Positions 1-7,872 of a stretch of 64,000 bases of DNA are shown here, in pieces (position 1 is the stretch's first letter; every line of letters begins with the position of its first letter). Source of the DNA: Paenibacillus phytohabitans. GTDB taxonomy: Bacteria > Bacillota > Bacilli > Paenibacillales > Paenibacillaceae. The notes beneath the pieces are model-generated. The model was given only the letters and a program-made list of their open reading frames with translations, was not told the DNA's origin and ran no database searches. The stretch spans positions 1-64,000 of the forward strand of contig NZ_WHOB01000088.1 of assembly GCF_013141775.1 (NCBI RefSeq), written 5' to 3'. A program made the translations under genes and the position numbers.

Positions 1-55
1 TGGTCTGCAGGCGCTGGACTTCATCTTCGTTAAATATAAGCTTCGTTGACGCCAT
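1..55 (-). CDS. 5' end of an unidentified protein (cut by window edge)
   Basis: An ATG at 55 on the minus strand follows a strong GGGAGGGTGG ribosome-binding site at about 59-68. Only the first 18 codons are present (MASTKLIFNEDEVQRLQT). This is too little to assign a family; the gene continues to the left of the window. Confidence 0.6.
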   Translation of the reverse strand, partial: MASTKLIFNEDEVQRLQT

Positions 56-235
56 GTCCACCCTCCCGCTTTGTCCGCACAGCAATATTTCCTATGTAAT
101 TTATAATTAAATATATAGGATATTCTTTTTTATTATCGGATTATTTTTCCATGAATTTTATAGTTATCCATCCCTCCGGCATTTCCTTTAACCTTGATCC
201 GTTATCATTCAATCTTCTTCTGCTTTTTTGGCCAA

Positions 236-286
236 ATAAAAACCTCCTGAAAAGTGTAGTGTACTTCTTACACAATTCAAGAGGTT
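236..286 (-). terminator. Intrinsic terminator downstream of the IscA-type gene
   Basis: Read on the minus strand, an interrupted stem (AACCTC/GAGGTT, TGAA/TTCA, GTGTA/TACAC) is followed by TTTTTATTT. It lies about 75 bases past the stop of the gene at 363-722. The rest of 56-362 shows no convincing gene. Confidence 0.7.
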
Positions 287-362
287 GGGAAGCCGTGATT
301 AACGGCTGCATATTCAGCTGTCTATATTAGATTCCAGTGCTAAATCCCATCATTTACCCGTC

Positions 363-722
363 TTAGCAAGGCTCAGCCGCCGGCTTGCCTGCATCTTCCT
401 TCGTACGGAAAGAAGATCCGCAGCCGCACGTAGCAGTGGCGTTCGGATTGTTAATGGTGAAGCCGCCGGTCATGCCGGATTCTTCGAAGTCGATCTCCAG
501 GCCGTCGAGGTAACGGATATCGTCTTTGCTTACGACTACCTTCAAGCCCTCAATGTCCATATACACGTCCTGCTCGCTTTCGTTATCATCGAAGCCCATG
601 GCATAAGAGAACCCGCTGCAGCCCCCGGGAGTTACGCCCAGACGGAGAAACATATCAGGTACTTCCTGCTCAGCAAGCATGGTCTTCAATTGGCCTGCTG
701 CTAATTCACTAATGTTAATCAT
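363..722 (-). CDS. yutM: HesB/IscA-type iron-sulfur cluster assembly protein
   Basis: A 119-residue A-type Fe-S carrier. The three family cysteines are present: Cys35 in GGCSG, and Cys99 and Cys101 in the C-terminal CGCG motif. Such proteins accept clusters and pass them to apo-proteins in the cytoplasm. I chose the ATG at 722 because GGGAGGTT sits eight bases upstream; the open frame runs 18 codons further without a ribosome-binding site. An extra cysteine is the last residue. The nearby yutJ, yuzB and yutI homologues also cluster with yutM in Bacillus subtilis. It is transcribed away from mqnE, whose radical-SAM cluster would be a plausible client. Confidence 0.93.
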   Translation of the reverse strand: MINISELAAGQLKTMLAEQEVPDMFLRLGVTPGGCSGFSYAMGFDDNESEQDVYMDIEGLKVVVSKDDIRYLDGLEIDFEESGMTGGFTINNPNATATCGCGSSFRTKEDAGKPAAEPC

Positions 723-833
723 AACTTTAACCTCCCAAAAGTTTTGTGAGCATATTTTTGCAATAGCTTTTATCAACCAGCCCTAAGGCCTCAGGTAATG
801 TTCAAATAATTTGCACTTCTATAATTTAAATTA

Positions 834-862
834 AGTATACTCCACTATTCTCTTAGCCTCAA
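834..862 (-). promoter_or_regulatory. Sigma-A-type promoter for the IscA-type gene
   Basis: On the minus strand TTGAGG (862-857) and TATACT (839-834) are separated by 17 bases. Both boxes are close to consensus and point at the start at 722. Confidence 0.65.
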
Positions 863-920
863 GTCGCAAACGTACCGCAGTTATGCATTTCATGCCGGGT
901 TCCCTTAAGTTTTCTGGCGG

Positions 921-949
921 TTGCTCACCCTCCGGGAGAGGTTTATAAT
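921..949 (+). promoter_or_regulatory. Sigma-A-type promoter for mqnE
   Basis: TTGCTC (921-926), 17 bases, then a perfect TATAAT (944-949). Transcription would start near 956 and leave a leader of about 138 bases before mqnE; I see no recognised riboswitch in that leader. Confidence 0.7.
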
Positions 950-1093
950 AGGAAAAGCGATATACGTAAAAATTCGGAAATTTGTCACGAGGTTACATCT
1001 AACCTCTATTTCATGCCGGTCTGCTGCCGGCTCATTTCATTAGCTCACGATTCTGCGATGCAGTTGCCTCGCCAACCTTCAGGAGGAAATTAT

Positions 1094-2200
1094 ATGTCTA
1101 CCCTTATAACACCCCACATGGATGCCCGGATGGCGAACATCATTGAGAAGGTCCGCGGCGGAGAAAGATTAAATTTGGAAGATGGCGTTTATTTATATGA
1201 GAGCAATGATTTATTAACGATCGGGCAATTAGCCAATGAGGTTAACCAGCGAAAAAACGGGAATAAAGTATATTTTATCGAAAACATGAGTCTATATTTC
1301 ACCAATGTCTGCGAATCCCGCTGTGCATTCTGCAATTTCCGCAAGGATGAGGGAGAAGACGGCGCTTATACCCTTTCCGGCGAGGAAATGGTGCAATATG
1401 TGCAGCAGCATATCCATCCCGGCGTACGCGAGTTCCACATTGTCGGAGGCCATAATGATAACGTGCCCTTCCAGTACTATGTTGATTCGCTAAAAGCCTT
1501 GAACGAGCACTTCCCTGACGTCACTCTCAAGGCCTACACCGCAGCAGAGATTGACTTCTTCACCCGCATCAGCGGCCTTAGCATCCGTGAAGTACTGGAG
1601 CAGCTGCGCGCCGCCGGACTGAAGACCCTTACCGGGGGAGGGGCAGAGATTCTGTCCGACCAGTACCGCAAAAAAATGCGTGTGGACAAAGCCAATGTTG
1701 AGGAATATCTGGAGGTTCACCGCACTGCCCATAATATAGGTATGAGAACACATACGACTATGCTGTACGGCTCCATTGAGTCCCGCGAGGACCGCATCCG
1801 CCACATGCTGCAGATCCGCGAGCTGCAGGACGAAACGGGCGGATTCATGGTGTTCATCCCGCTCTCGATGCAGCCTAAGAACAAGAATGCAGGCATCATG
1901 CGCCGGAACTCTGCTTACGAGGATCTTAAGACGATTGCGGTAAGCCGCCTGATGCTGGATAACTTCGACCATATTAAGGCTTACTTCATTAATATTGGAG
2001 CACAACTGACTCAGGTAGCCCTCAGCTTCGGAGCTTCAGATGTACATGGCACGATTCTCAAAGAACGGATCAGCCATGCCGCAGGCGCATTGACCCCGGA
2101 AGGTCTGACACGTGAAGAGCTGATCTGGCTCGTCAAAGGGGCCGGACGGATTCCGGTTGAACGGGATACTTTCTACAACGAGATTAAAGTATACGAGTAA
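1094..2200 (+). CDS. mqnE: Aminofutalosine synthase (radical SAM), menaquinone biosynthesis
   Basis: A 368-residue radical-SAM enzyme with the cluster motif CESRCAFC (Cys73, Cys77, Cys80). The segments EFHIVGGHNDN and TLTGGGAEIL are typical of the MqnE/MqnC pair; HIVGG and LKAYTAAEI fit MqnE better than MqnC. MqnE joins the MqnA product 3-[(1-carboxyvinyl)oxy]benzoate to the adenosyl part of SAM to give aminofutalosine. This indicates the futalosine rather than the classical Men route. The start at 1094 has AGGAGGAAAT just upstream; the frame is open from 1013 but without a ribosome-binding site. The following gene, 79 bases downstream, is a quinone-reducing dehydrogenase homologue, a sensible operon partner. 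Confidence 0.93.
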   Translation: MSTLITPHMDARMANIIEKVRGGERLNLEDGVYLYESNDLLTIGQLANEVNQRKNGNKVYFIENMSLYFTNVCESRCAFCNFRKDEGEDGAYTLSGEEMVQYVQQHIHPGVREFHIVGGHNDNVPFQYYVDSLKALNEHFPDVTLKAYTAAEIDFFTRISGLSIREVLEQLRAAGLKTLTGGGAEILSDQYRKKMRVDKANVEEYLEVHRTAHNIGMRTHTTMLYGSIESREDRIRHMLQIRELQDETGGFMVFIPLSMQPKNKNAGIMRRNSAYEDLKTIAVSRLMLDNFDHIKAYFINIGAQLTQVALSFGASDVHGTILKERISHAAGALTPEGLTREELIWLVKGAGRIPVERDTFYNEIKVYE

Positions 2201-2279
2201 CAACCAACCGCACCAGCCTATAATCCTGCGGAACTGCCTTGCCCATCTCGCACCATACCTGAAAGGAAGATCGGTTCGC

Positions 2280-3341
2280 ATGAGAACTCTACTTGTCCTG
2301 GGCGGCGGCTACGGCGGTCTTGCCCTCATTCAGCAGCTACTTAACAACCATCTCCCCCATGATGTGGAAATCGTCCTGGTTGACCGGATGCCGTATCAGG
2401 GAATTAAGACGGAATATTATGCACTGGCCGCAGGAACTGTAACGGATTATCATCTGCGGATTCAATTCCCGGTTCATCCCCGCTTAACGATCCGCTATGG
2501 TCAGGTGGGCTCCATCGATCTGGAGAGCCGGGTGATATTCCTCGATACCGGGGAGCCGATATCTTATGATATTCTCGCGATAGCGCTAGGCTGCACCGAT
2601 AATTACCATAACATTCCCGGAGCCGAGCACTATGCCTGCAGTATTCAGAGCTTTGCCGGGACCCGCGAAACCTACCGCCGGCTGAACGATGTGAAGCCTT
2701 ACGGAACGGTCAACATTGTAGGCGGAGGACTGAGCGGAGTTGAGATTGCCTCAGAACTGCGGGAGAGCCGGCCTGATCTGAACATCTCCATTCTGGACCG
2801 CGGGGAACGGGTATTGTCTTCTTTCCCGGCCAAGCTGTCACAGTATGTGGAGGAATGGTTTAATGAGCATCATGTGGAGACCATAGGACGGGTATCCGTC
2901 TCCCATGTAGAAAAGGATGCCATCTTCAATGGCACCCAGGCAATTCCTGCTGATGTTACGGTCTGGACTGCCGGCATTCAGCCGGTGCAGGTGGTCCAGC
3001 AGCTTGAACTCCCCAAAGACCGTGGAGGACGGATCATTGTGGGCAATTATTACAATGTGACCGACTATCCGGAGGTATACGTGATTGGAGACTGCGCCAG
3101 CCTGCCCTTCGCACCAAGCGCACAAGCCGCAGGTGCCCAGGGAGAACAGGTGGGGCAGATTATTCAGGCCCTATGGCGGGGTGAGACGCCGAAGCTGCAT
3201 AAGATCAAGCTTAAGGGCACTCTCGGTTCACTGGGTAAAAATGCCGGCTTCGGCCTGATGGGCCGCCGCTCCGTCATGGGCCGTGTTCCGCGCCTGCTCA
3301 AAAGCGGCGTGCTCTGGATGTCTAAGCGCCATTTCGGGTAG
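2280..3341 (+). CDS. yutJ: Type II NADH dehydrogenase-like flavoprotein (YutJ family)
   Basis: A 353-residue two-dinucleotide-fold oxidoreductase. The FAD-binding GGGYGG lies at residues 8-13, the NAD(P)H-binding VGGGLSGVE at about 147-155, and the second FAD contact VIGDCAS at about 268-274. NDH-2 enzymes move electrons from NADH to menaquinone at the membrane face without pumping protons. I took the ATG at 2280, where the protein begins MRTLLVLGGG, after GAAAGGAAGA; the frame is open 41 codons further but overlaps mqnE. The C-terminus has a basic stretch that could bind membrane. The exact substrate of YutJ-type members is not fixed by sequence. Confidence 0.88.
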   Translation: MRTLLVLGGGYGGLALIQQLLNNHLPHDVEIVLVDRMPYQGIKTEYYALAAGTVTDYHLRIQFPVHPRLTIRYGQVGSIDLESRVIFLDTGEPISYDILAIALGCTDNYHNIPGAEHYACSIQSFAGTRETYRRLNDVKPYGTVNIVGGGLSGVEIASELRESRPDLNISILDRGERVLSSFPAKLSQYVEEWFNEHHVETIGRVSVSHVEKDAIFNGTQAIPADVTVWTAGIQPVQVVQQLELPKDRGGRIIVGNYYNVTDYPEVYVIGDCASLPFAPSAQAAGAQGEQVGQIIQALWRGETPKLHKIKLKGTLGSLGKNAGFGLMGRRSVMGRVPRLLKSGVLWMSKRHFG

Positions 3342-3364
3342 GACAACCAAACCACGGCTGCGGT

Positions 3365-3619
3365 TTAGTCGATTTCAAGGCTATCCCATGCCTCAGCCTC
3401 TTTAATGGCTGCCTCAATCGCCTCTTCAAGTCCGTCGGCGGATTCGGCTTCAATAATCTCCCCGTCGACCATGGCGAAGGGCTGCAGATAACATTGTCCG
3501 CAGTTGTTCAGACAGCCGTACTCCACCACATCGTATTCGGGGTTTTGCTCCAGCTTATTTTTGAGCTTTTCTGTACCATGTCCGATATTACTGGCACAAA
3601 ATTCTATAATTGGTCTCAT
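3365..3619 (-). CDS. yuzB: YuzB family protein (DUF1450)
   Basis: A small 84-residue protein with four cysteines at 8, 36, 40 and 43 (FCASN, then GCLNNCGQC), as expected of the YuzB/DUF1450 family. The spacing suggests a metal or Fe-S site in a thioredoxin-like fold; that is inference. The start at 3619 has AGGGAGATC in front. It is convergent with yutJ and divergent from the Nfu gene. The association with yutJ, yutI and yutM matches Bacillus subtilis and supports a role near Fe-S or respiratory metabolism. No biochemical function is established that I can name. Confidence 0.88.
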   Translation of the reverse strand: MRPIIEFCASNIGHGTEKLKNKLEQNPEYDVVEYGCLNNCGQCYLQPFAMVDGEIIEAESADGLEEAIEAAIKEAEAWDSLEID

Positions 3620-3701
3620 GATGATCTCCCTATTCTGCACTAACCATTTTATTTTTTAACTTTTTGTACTATAATAAACATACGAAAGGAGTGATTGAGA
3701 A

Positions 3702-3950
3702 ATGAGTGAGAATGTACAAAGTGCAACCATGTACGATGAAGTATTGGAAGTGCTCGATAAACTTCGTCCGTTCCTGCAGCGCGATGGCGGTGACGTCGAA
3801 CTGATCGATGTAGAAGACGGCATCGTTAAGTTGAAGCTTATGGGTGCCTGCGGCAGTTGCCCAAGCTCCACGATCACGCTGAAAGCCGGGATCGAACGCG
3901 CTCTTGTTGAAGAAGTAGAAGGCGTGGAAGAAGTTATTCAAGTATTCTAA
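3702..3950 (+). CDS. yutI: Nfu-type Fe-S scaffold protein
   Basis: An 82-residue NifU C-terminal domain protein. The cluster-binding CGSC is at Cys50-Cys53, preceded by FLQRDGGDVEL, the family's hallmark. Nfu proteins bind a [4Fe-4S] cluster between two subunits and deliver it to enzymes such as lipoyl synthase or aconitase. The start follows AAAGGAG with good spacing. A TATAAT at 3670-3675 is the likely -10, but its -35 is poor. A strong terminator follows directly. Confidence 0.93.
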   Translation: MSENVQSATMYDEVLEVLDKLRPFLQRDGGDVELIDVEDGIVKLKLMGACGSCPSSTITLKAGIERALVEEVEGVEEVIQVF

Positions 3951-3966
3951 TCCCGTATCATAGATC

Positions 3967-4003
3967 ATCCCGGCCTCCGTTGAGAAGGCCGGGATTTTTT
4001 TTA
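3967..4003 (+). terminator. Intrinsic terminator of the Nfu gene
   Basis: The stem ATCCCGGCCT / AGGCCGGGAT is followed by eight T residues, 16 bases after the stop codon. Confidence 0.9.
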
Positions 4004-4072
4004 TTATAGTGGATTTCACAGGCAGGATCAACCCGCCGCGTTCCCGGTAAACTTACCCATCCCTCCCAAAGG

Positions 4073-4118
4073 CCAGAAATGCCCTGTTAACCGTTCCCGG
4101 CTGACAGGGCATTTCTGG
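4073..4118 (-). terminator. Perfect 15-bp hairpin past metQ
   Basis: CCAGAAATGCCCTGT pairs perfectly with ACAGGGCATTTCTGG over a 16-base loop. It lies just beyond the metQ stop. There is no long T run on either strand, so termination is probable but not certain. Confidence 0.55.
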
Positions 4119-4152
4119 TCTTCTCTTTAGTTGTTCAGCTTAAGCTTTAGGC

Positions 4153-5031
4153 TTAGAATGCAGGGATAATTGCACCTTCATATTTCTCTTCGATGAAGGC
4201 TTTGGCTTCAGCAGAGTTCAGGGCCGCAGCCAGCTTCTGGATCGCATCGGAATCTTTGTTGTCCGGACGGGCTACCAGCAGGTTGGCGTAAGGGGAATCT
4301 GCTCCCTCGATGAACAAAGCATCCTTGGTTGGAACCAGGCCGGCTTCCAGCGCATAGTTGGTGTTAATCAGCGCCAGATCTACCTCGTCCAGCTGACGCG
4401 GCAGCATTGCTGCATCCAGCTCAATGATTTCAAGCTTCTTAGTGTTCTCAGTGATATCAGCTTTGGTGGAAGTGATGTTGGTGTCATCCTTCAGTTTGAT
4501 CAGACCGTTCTTAGCCAGCAGGATCAATGCGCGTCCGCCGTTGGTGGCATCATTCGGGATAGCAACCTTGGCACCGTCAGCCAGTTCGCTGATCGCTTTG
4601 ATCTTTTTGGAATACGCGCCGAAAGGCTCAACGTGAACTGCGGTTACAGATACAAGATCCGTGCCGTTCTTGGCATTCTGGTCATCCAGGTAAGGCTTGT
4701 GCTGGAAGAAGTTCGCATCCAGCCCCTTCTCGGCAAGCTGTGTATTCGGAAGGATATAGTCCGTGAATTCTTTGATCTCAAGCGTAATGCCTTGTGCTTC
4801 AAGCAGCGGGGCAATAGCTTTCAGAATTTCTGCATGCGGTACAGGAGAAGCTCCAATGACCAGGGTTACCGGTTCTGCAGCAGGTTCAGTGGTCGGTTCT
4901 GCAGCAGCAGCTTCCGTTGGCGCCGTTGTAGCCGCAGAGTTTGCCGCGTTATTCGCAGCGTTATTGTTGCCGCAAGCTGCAAGCACCAATATCATGGTCA
5001 AGCTGAAGAATGTGAGCAGTACTTTTTTCAT
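4153..5031 (-). CDS. metQ: Methionine ABC transporter substrate-binding lipoprotein
   Basis: A 292-residue NlpA/MetQ-family lipoprotein. The signal peptide ends in the lipobox LAAC with Cys20 as the lipidation site, followed by a low-complexity Asn/Ala/Thr/Pro/Glu linker to about residue 50. The body (VTLVIGASPVPHAEIL, then TLEIKEFTDY) is the MetQ fold. It catches methionine outside the membrane and hands it to MetI. The start at 5031 has AGAGGGGG upstream. It is the last gene of metN-metI-metQ, and the SAM riboswitch ahead of metN fixes the substrate class as methionine or its derivatives. Confidence 0.95.
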   Translation of the reverse strand: MKKVLLTFFSLTMILVLAACGNNNAANNAANSAATTAPTEAAAAEPTTEPAAEPVTLVIGASPVPHAEILKAIAPLLEAQGITLEIKEFTDYILPNTQLAEKGLDANFFQHKPYLDDQNAKNGTDLVSVTAVHVEPFGAYSKKIKAISELADGAKVAIPNDATNGGRALILLAKNGLIKLKDDTNITSTKADITENTKKLEIIELDAAMLPRQLDEVDLALINTNYALEAGLVPTKDALFIEGADSPYANLLVARPDNKDSDAIQKLAAALNSAEAKAFIEEKYEGAIIPAF

Positions 5032-5088
5032 CTGTAAATCCCCCTCTAATCAATAATTTGTATGAATAAGGCTCTATATGGACATACC

Positions 5089-5757
5089 TTATTTCCGTGT
5101 AAAATGTCTTACCAGCCGGTCACCGGCCATTTGCAGCAGCTGCACCAGAATAACCATCAGGGCCACCGAGATAATCATGACTTCCTTCTCATAACGGTAA
5201 TAGCCGTAACGGATCGCCAGGTCACCCAGACCGCCGCCGCCTATCATCCCCGACATTGCGGTATACGAGACGAGGGTAACAATCGTAATCGTAACACCGG
5301 CCAGCAGACCCGGACGAGCCTCCGGCAGCAACACGCGCATTACAATCTGTCCCGTGGATGCTCCCATACCCTGCGCCGCTTCGATGATCCCACGGTCAAC
5401 CTCCCGCAGTGCGGTCTCTACCAGTCTGGCGAAGAATGGAGCCGCGCCGATCACCAGCGCCGGAATCGTTCCAAGTACGCCTATCGAGGTACCCATAATC
5501 GACTTGCTGAACGGAATCAGGGCAACCATCAGAATAATAAAGGGAACCGAACGCAGAATATTTACGACGAATGATAATACCGAGTAAACAACCCTGATAA
5601 TAGTGTTATTAGACTTGCCCCATAAATATAACACAATTCCGAGCGGTAAACCAAGGATAATTGTGAATATTCCTGAAAAAGCTAACATTTTTAATGTTGC
5701 GACCGTGGCATCAAGCATTTCTTCCCAGTTAATCGCGCTAAAATCCAGTCCGCCCAT
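5089..5757 (-). CDS. metI: Methionine ABC transporter permease
   Basis: A 222-residue MetI permease with about five membrane segments and the binding-protein-dependent signature near EAAQGMGASTGQIVMRVLLPEA, here split into EAAQGMGAS and VLLPEARPG. It forms the membrane channel that couples to MetN. Its ATG overlaps the metN stop by one base (TAATG), which indicates translational coupling. metQ starts about 58 bases after its stop. Confidence 0.95.
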   Translation of the reverse strand: MGGLDFSAINWEEMLDATVATLKMLAFSGIFTIILGLPLGIVLYLWGKSNNTIIRVVYSVLSFVVNILRSVPFIILMVALIPFSKSIMGTSIGVLGTIPALVIGAAPFFARLVETALREVDRGIIEAAQGMGASTGQIVMRVLLPEARPGLLAGVTITIVTLVSYTAMSGMIGGGGLGDLAIRYGYYRYEKEVMIISVALMVILVQLLQMAGDRLVRHFTRK

Positions 5758-6773
5758 TAAGAAATCACCTCCACATCAAGGCCTTCAGCCGCAAGCTCGG
5801 AAAGTGTTGCTTCCACGGCTTCGGATGGCCCTTCAAACCGGACAATCAGCTGACCATAAGGAACATCCTTGATAGTAGAAATGGTTCCCTGCAGAATGGC
5901 GAAATTAACTCCGGTTCCCTGAGCCACATGGGAAAGGGTCGATTCGTACGTCTTTTGCCCGAGAAAAGTAATTTTGACCGCCTTAGTATATCCGGCATGT
6001 ACAGCATCAATCGCTTGCCGCAGCGGTCCGTCTGCCTGAGTTTCACTGCGGATGAATTCTTTCGTAACCTCATGCCTCGGTTTCAGAAAAACCTGGGCAA
6101 CGTCGCCCTGCTCCACAATCCCGCCCCCATGAATGACAGCCACCCGGTCGCAAATGCTCTGAATGACATGCATCTCATGCGTAATCAGCACAATGGTCAA
6201 GTGAAATTTCCGGTTAATATCCAGCAGCAGGCGCAGAATTGAATCCGTTGTCTGCGGGTCCAGTGCTGAAGTCGCTTCATCGCACAGCAGAACATCAGGA
6301 TCGCTCGCCAGAGCACGGGCTATTCCGACCCGCTGTTTCTGGCCTCCGGACAGCTGAGCCGGATATTTGTTCCGGTGCTCCTCAAGTCCGACTAGAGCCA
6401 GCAGATCCTGAACCTTCCGCTCAATCTCCGTCTTGGAGGTTCCGGCCAGCCGCAGCGGAAAGGCGATATTGTCATAGACGGTTGCGGAGGAGAGCAGATT
6501 GAAATGCTGAAAGATCATCCCGATCTTGCGCCGCTGCTCCTGCAGCTGTCCCTGGCTGAGTGCGGTCAATTCCACCCCATCCACCCATACTTCACCCTCG
6601 CTCGGACGTTCCAGCAGATTAATGCAGCGGATCAGCGTGCTTTTGCCGGCACCGGAGTGGCCGATCACACCGAATATCTCCCCCTTCTTAATCGACAGGC
6701 TTAGTCCGGAAAGCGCCGTTGCGGCCTTGCTTCCCTTACCGTATACTTTCGTTAAATCTTTCAACTCTATCAA
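5757..6773 (-). CDS. metN: Methionine ABC transporter ATPase
   Basis: A 338-residue ABC ATPase. The Walker A is GHSGAGKST (38-46), the signature LSGGQKQR (141-148) and the Walker B VLLCDEA (161-167). The C-terminal 80 residues form the NIL regulatory domain by which MetN senses internal methionine. The family start MIELKDLTKVYG is at a TTG at 6773, eight bases after AAGGAGG. The frame continues upstream into the riboswitch, where translation is not expected. First gene of the operon. Confidence 0.95.
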   Translation of the reverse strand: MIELKDLTKVYGKGSKAATALSGLSLSIKKGEIFGVIGHSGAGKSTLIRCINLLERPSEGEVWVDGVELTALSQGQLQEQRRKIGMIFQHFNLLSSATVYDNIAFPLRLAGTSKTEIERKVQDLLALVGLEEHRNKYPAQLSGGQKQRVGIARALASDPDVLLCDEATSALDPQTTDSILRLLLDINRKFHLTIVLITHEMHVIQSICDRVAVIHGGGIVEQGDVAQVFLKPRHEVTKEFIRSETQADGPLRQAIDAVHAGYTKAVKITFLGQKTYESTLSHVAQGTGVNFAILQGTISTIKDVPYGQLIVRFEGPSEAVEATLSELAAEGLDVEVIS

Positions 6774-6807
6774 TCGCCCCGTCCTCCTTCTTCCATGCAA
6801 TTTATAA

Positions 6808-7005
6808 CAAAAAAGACCTCTTACGATCCGTGCAGATCGGAAGAGGCCGTGTGTGTGAAGTAAACAATGCCGTCTCATCTGCCAAGACCGCAAACCTAGC
6901 GGCATTGTAGGAATTAGCACCATGACATTTGCAACCAGCAGCTAAGCTGTGTACAAATCGGTTGCCGGGCTTCATCGGGCCTATCCCTCCGCCGCTCTCG
7001 ATAAG
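6808..7005 (-). promoter_or_regulatory. SAM-I riboswitch (S-box) with terminator, leader of metNIQ
   Basis: Minus strand from 7005: CTTATCGAGAGCGGCGGAGG, then GGCCCGATGAAGCCCGGCAA and GGTGCTAATTCCTAC, the conserved S-box core. Helix P1 pairs CTTATC (7005-7000) with GATGAG (6879-6874), so the aptamer is 6874-7005. The downstream hairpin (CCTCTT / AAGAGG, about 6813-6846) ends in TTTTTTG. When SAM is bound, transcription should stop before metN. Confidence 0.96.
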
Positions 7006-7059
7006 ATTATAGTATGAAGTTATATATGCCGTTTCATGTTAGAAGTAAATACTTGCATA

Positions 7060-7088
7060 AGTATATTAAGTTTCCGGTTCTTTGTCAA
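7060..7088 (-). promoter_or_regulatory. Sigma-A promoter of the metNIQ transcript
   Basis: Minus strand: perfect TTGACA (7088-7083), 17 bases, TATACT (7065-7060). Transcription would start near 7053, about 48 bases before the S-box. The TATAAT at 7011-7006 is too close to the aptamer to serve as the promoter. Confidence 0.85.
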
Positions 7089-7098
7089 AGGTAAGTTT

Positions 7099-7845
7099 TT
7101 ACGGCTGTCGGTGCTCTGAACGCTGGCTGGATGCAGCTTTATTCTTGTGCCACTGCTCATTGCTGTACCTGAAGGCTGCCGCCAAAGATTTGCACACCAT
7201 CTCCAGGCTCTGCCTCAAATCCTCCAGATGGCTGTCGAGATCCTCCAGTTGGATTTTGTCATGCAGCCCCTGATGGCGCTGCCAGAGATCATCCGTCATC
7301 TCAGCGTTCATGTAGTGAATCTCGGCATTGCGCCGTTTGCGCAGATTCTCCACCGGTTCGCGGTAAGAGCTCCTGATCTTCTCCAGCTCATGGGCCAGCG
7401 GGTTGTGCGCCTGAAGCAGCTGAAATTGGCGAAGCACTGTGAAGTAAGAGAAATGTGCTTTGACTTTACCTGTATTCAGATCATACAGACTGTTCAGGAC
7501 CGTACCCAGCTTGTCCAGCAGGGAGAACACCCGGATGAAGCCATCCTTATAGAAATACACATACCTGGCGTACTCTCCCTGCTCCGTGGGCGACATATCA
7601 TCCATATAACCGGCAACCACCGACTTCCGGTAAAAGGCGGCGGCGAACCAGCTCTGCTCCAGCTCGTCCAGCGATGAGATCAGACCGCGTGTCCATATCT
7701 CCAGCTTGCGGTATTCATGGTCACGGTCTTGATGTGTGTTCATCTCCTTGCGCAGCATGGAGGCGACCTTCGCCATATTGTCCATGGCTTCGGCCAGTAC
7801 CCCGCTGTTCTCGCGGGGCGGCTCTCCCAGTAATGTCCGCAGCAT
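7099..7845 (-). CDS. Cthe_2314-like HEPN domain protein
   Basis: A 248-residue, mostly helical soluble protein. It carries a HEPN-type motif, Arg172-Asn-x3-His177 in RRNAEIHY, the pattern used by HEPN RNases. The overall sequence resembles the Cthe_2314-like HEPN family, whose function is unknown to me. No antitoxin-like or nucleotidyltransferase partner is adjacent. It follows the UbiD-like gene by 27 bases on the same strand and ctaA lies before that, so it may be the last gene of that operon. Naming the family is moderately sure; RNase activity is only a possibility. Confidence 0.75.
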   Translation of the reverse strand: MLRTLLGEPPRENSGVLAEAMDNMAKVASMLRKEMNTHQDRDHEYRKLEIWTRGLISSLDELEQSWFAAAFYRKSVVAGYMDDMSPTEQGEYARYVYFYKDGFIRVFSLLDKLGTVLNSLYDLNTGKVKAHFSYFTVLRQFQLLQAHNPLAHELEKIRSSYREPVENLRKRRNAEIHYMNAEMTDDLWQRHQGLHDKIQLEDLDSHLEDLRQSLEMVCKSLAAAFRYSNEQWHKNKAASSQRSEHRQP

Positions 7846-7872
7846 ATTTGTCCTCCTCAGAATACTTAAGAT

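Noticed and set aside
7006..7011. TATAAT next to the S-box as the met promoter
   Set aside because: Transcription would start inside helix P1 of the aptamer. A better TTGACA-17-TATACT promoter lies upstream.
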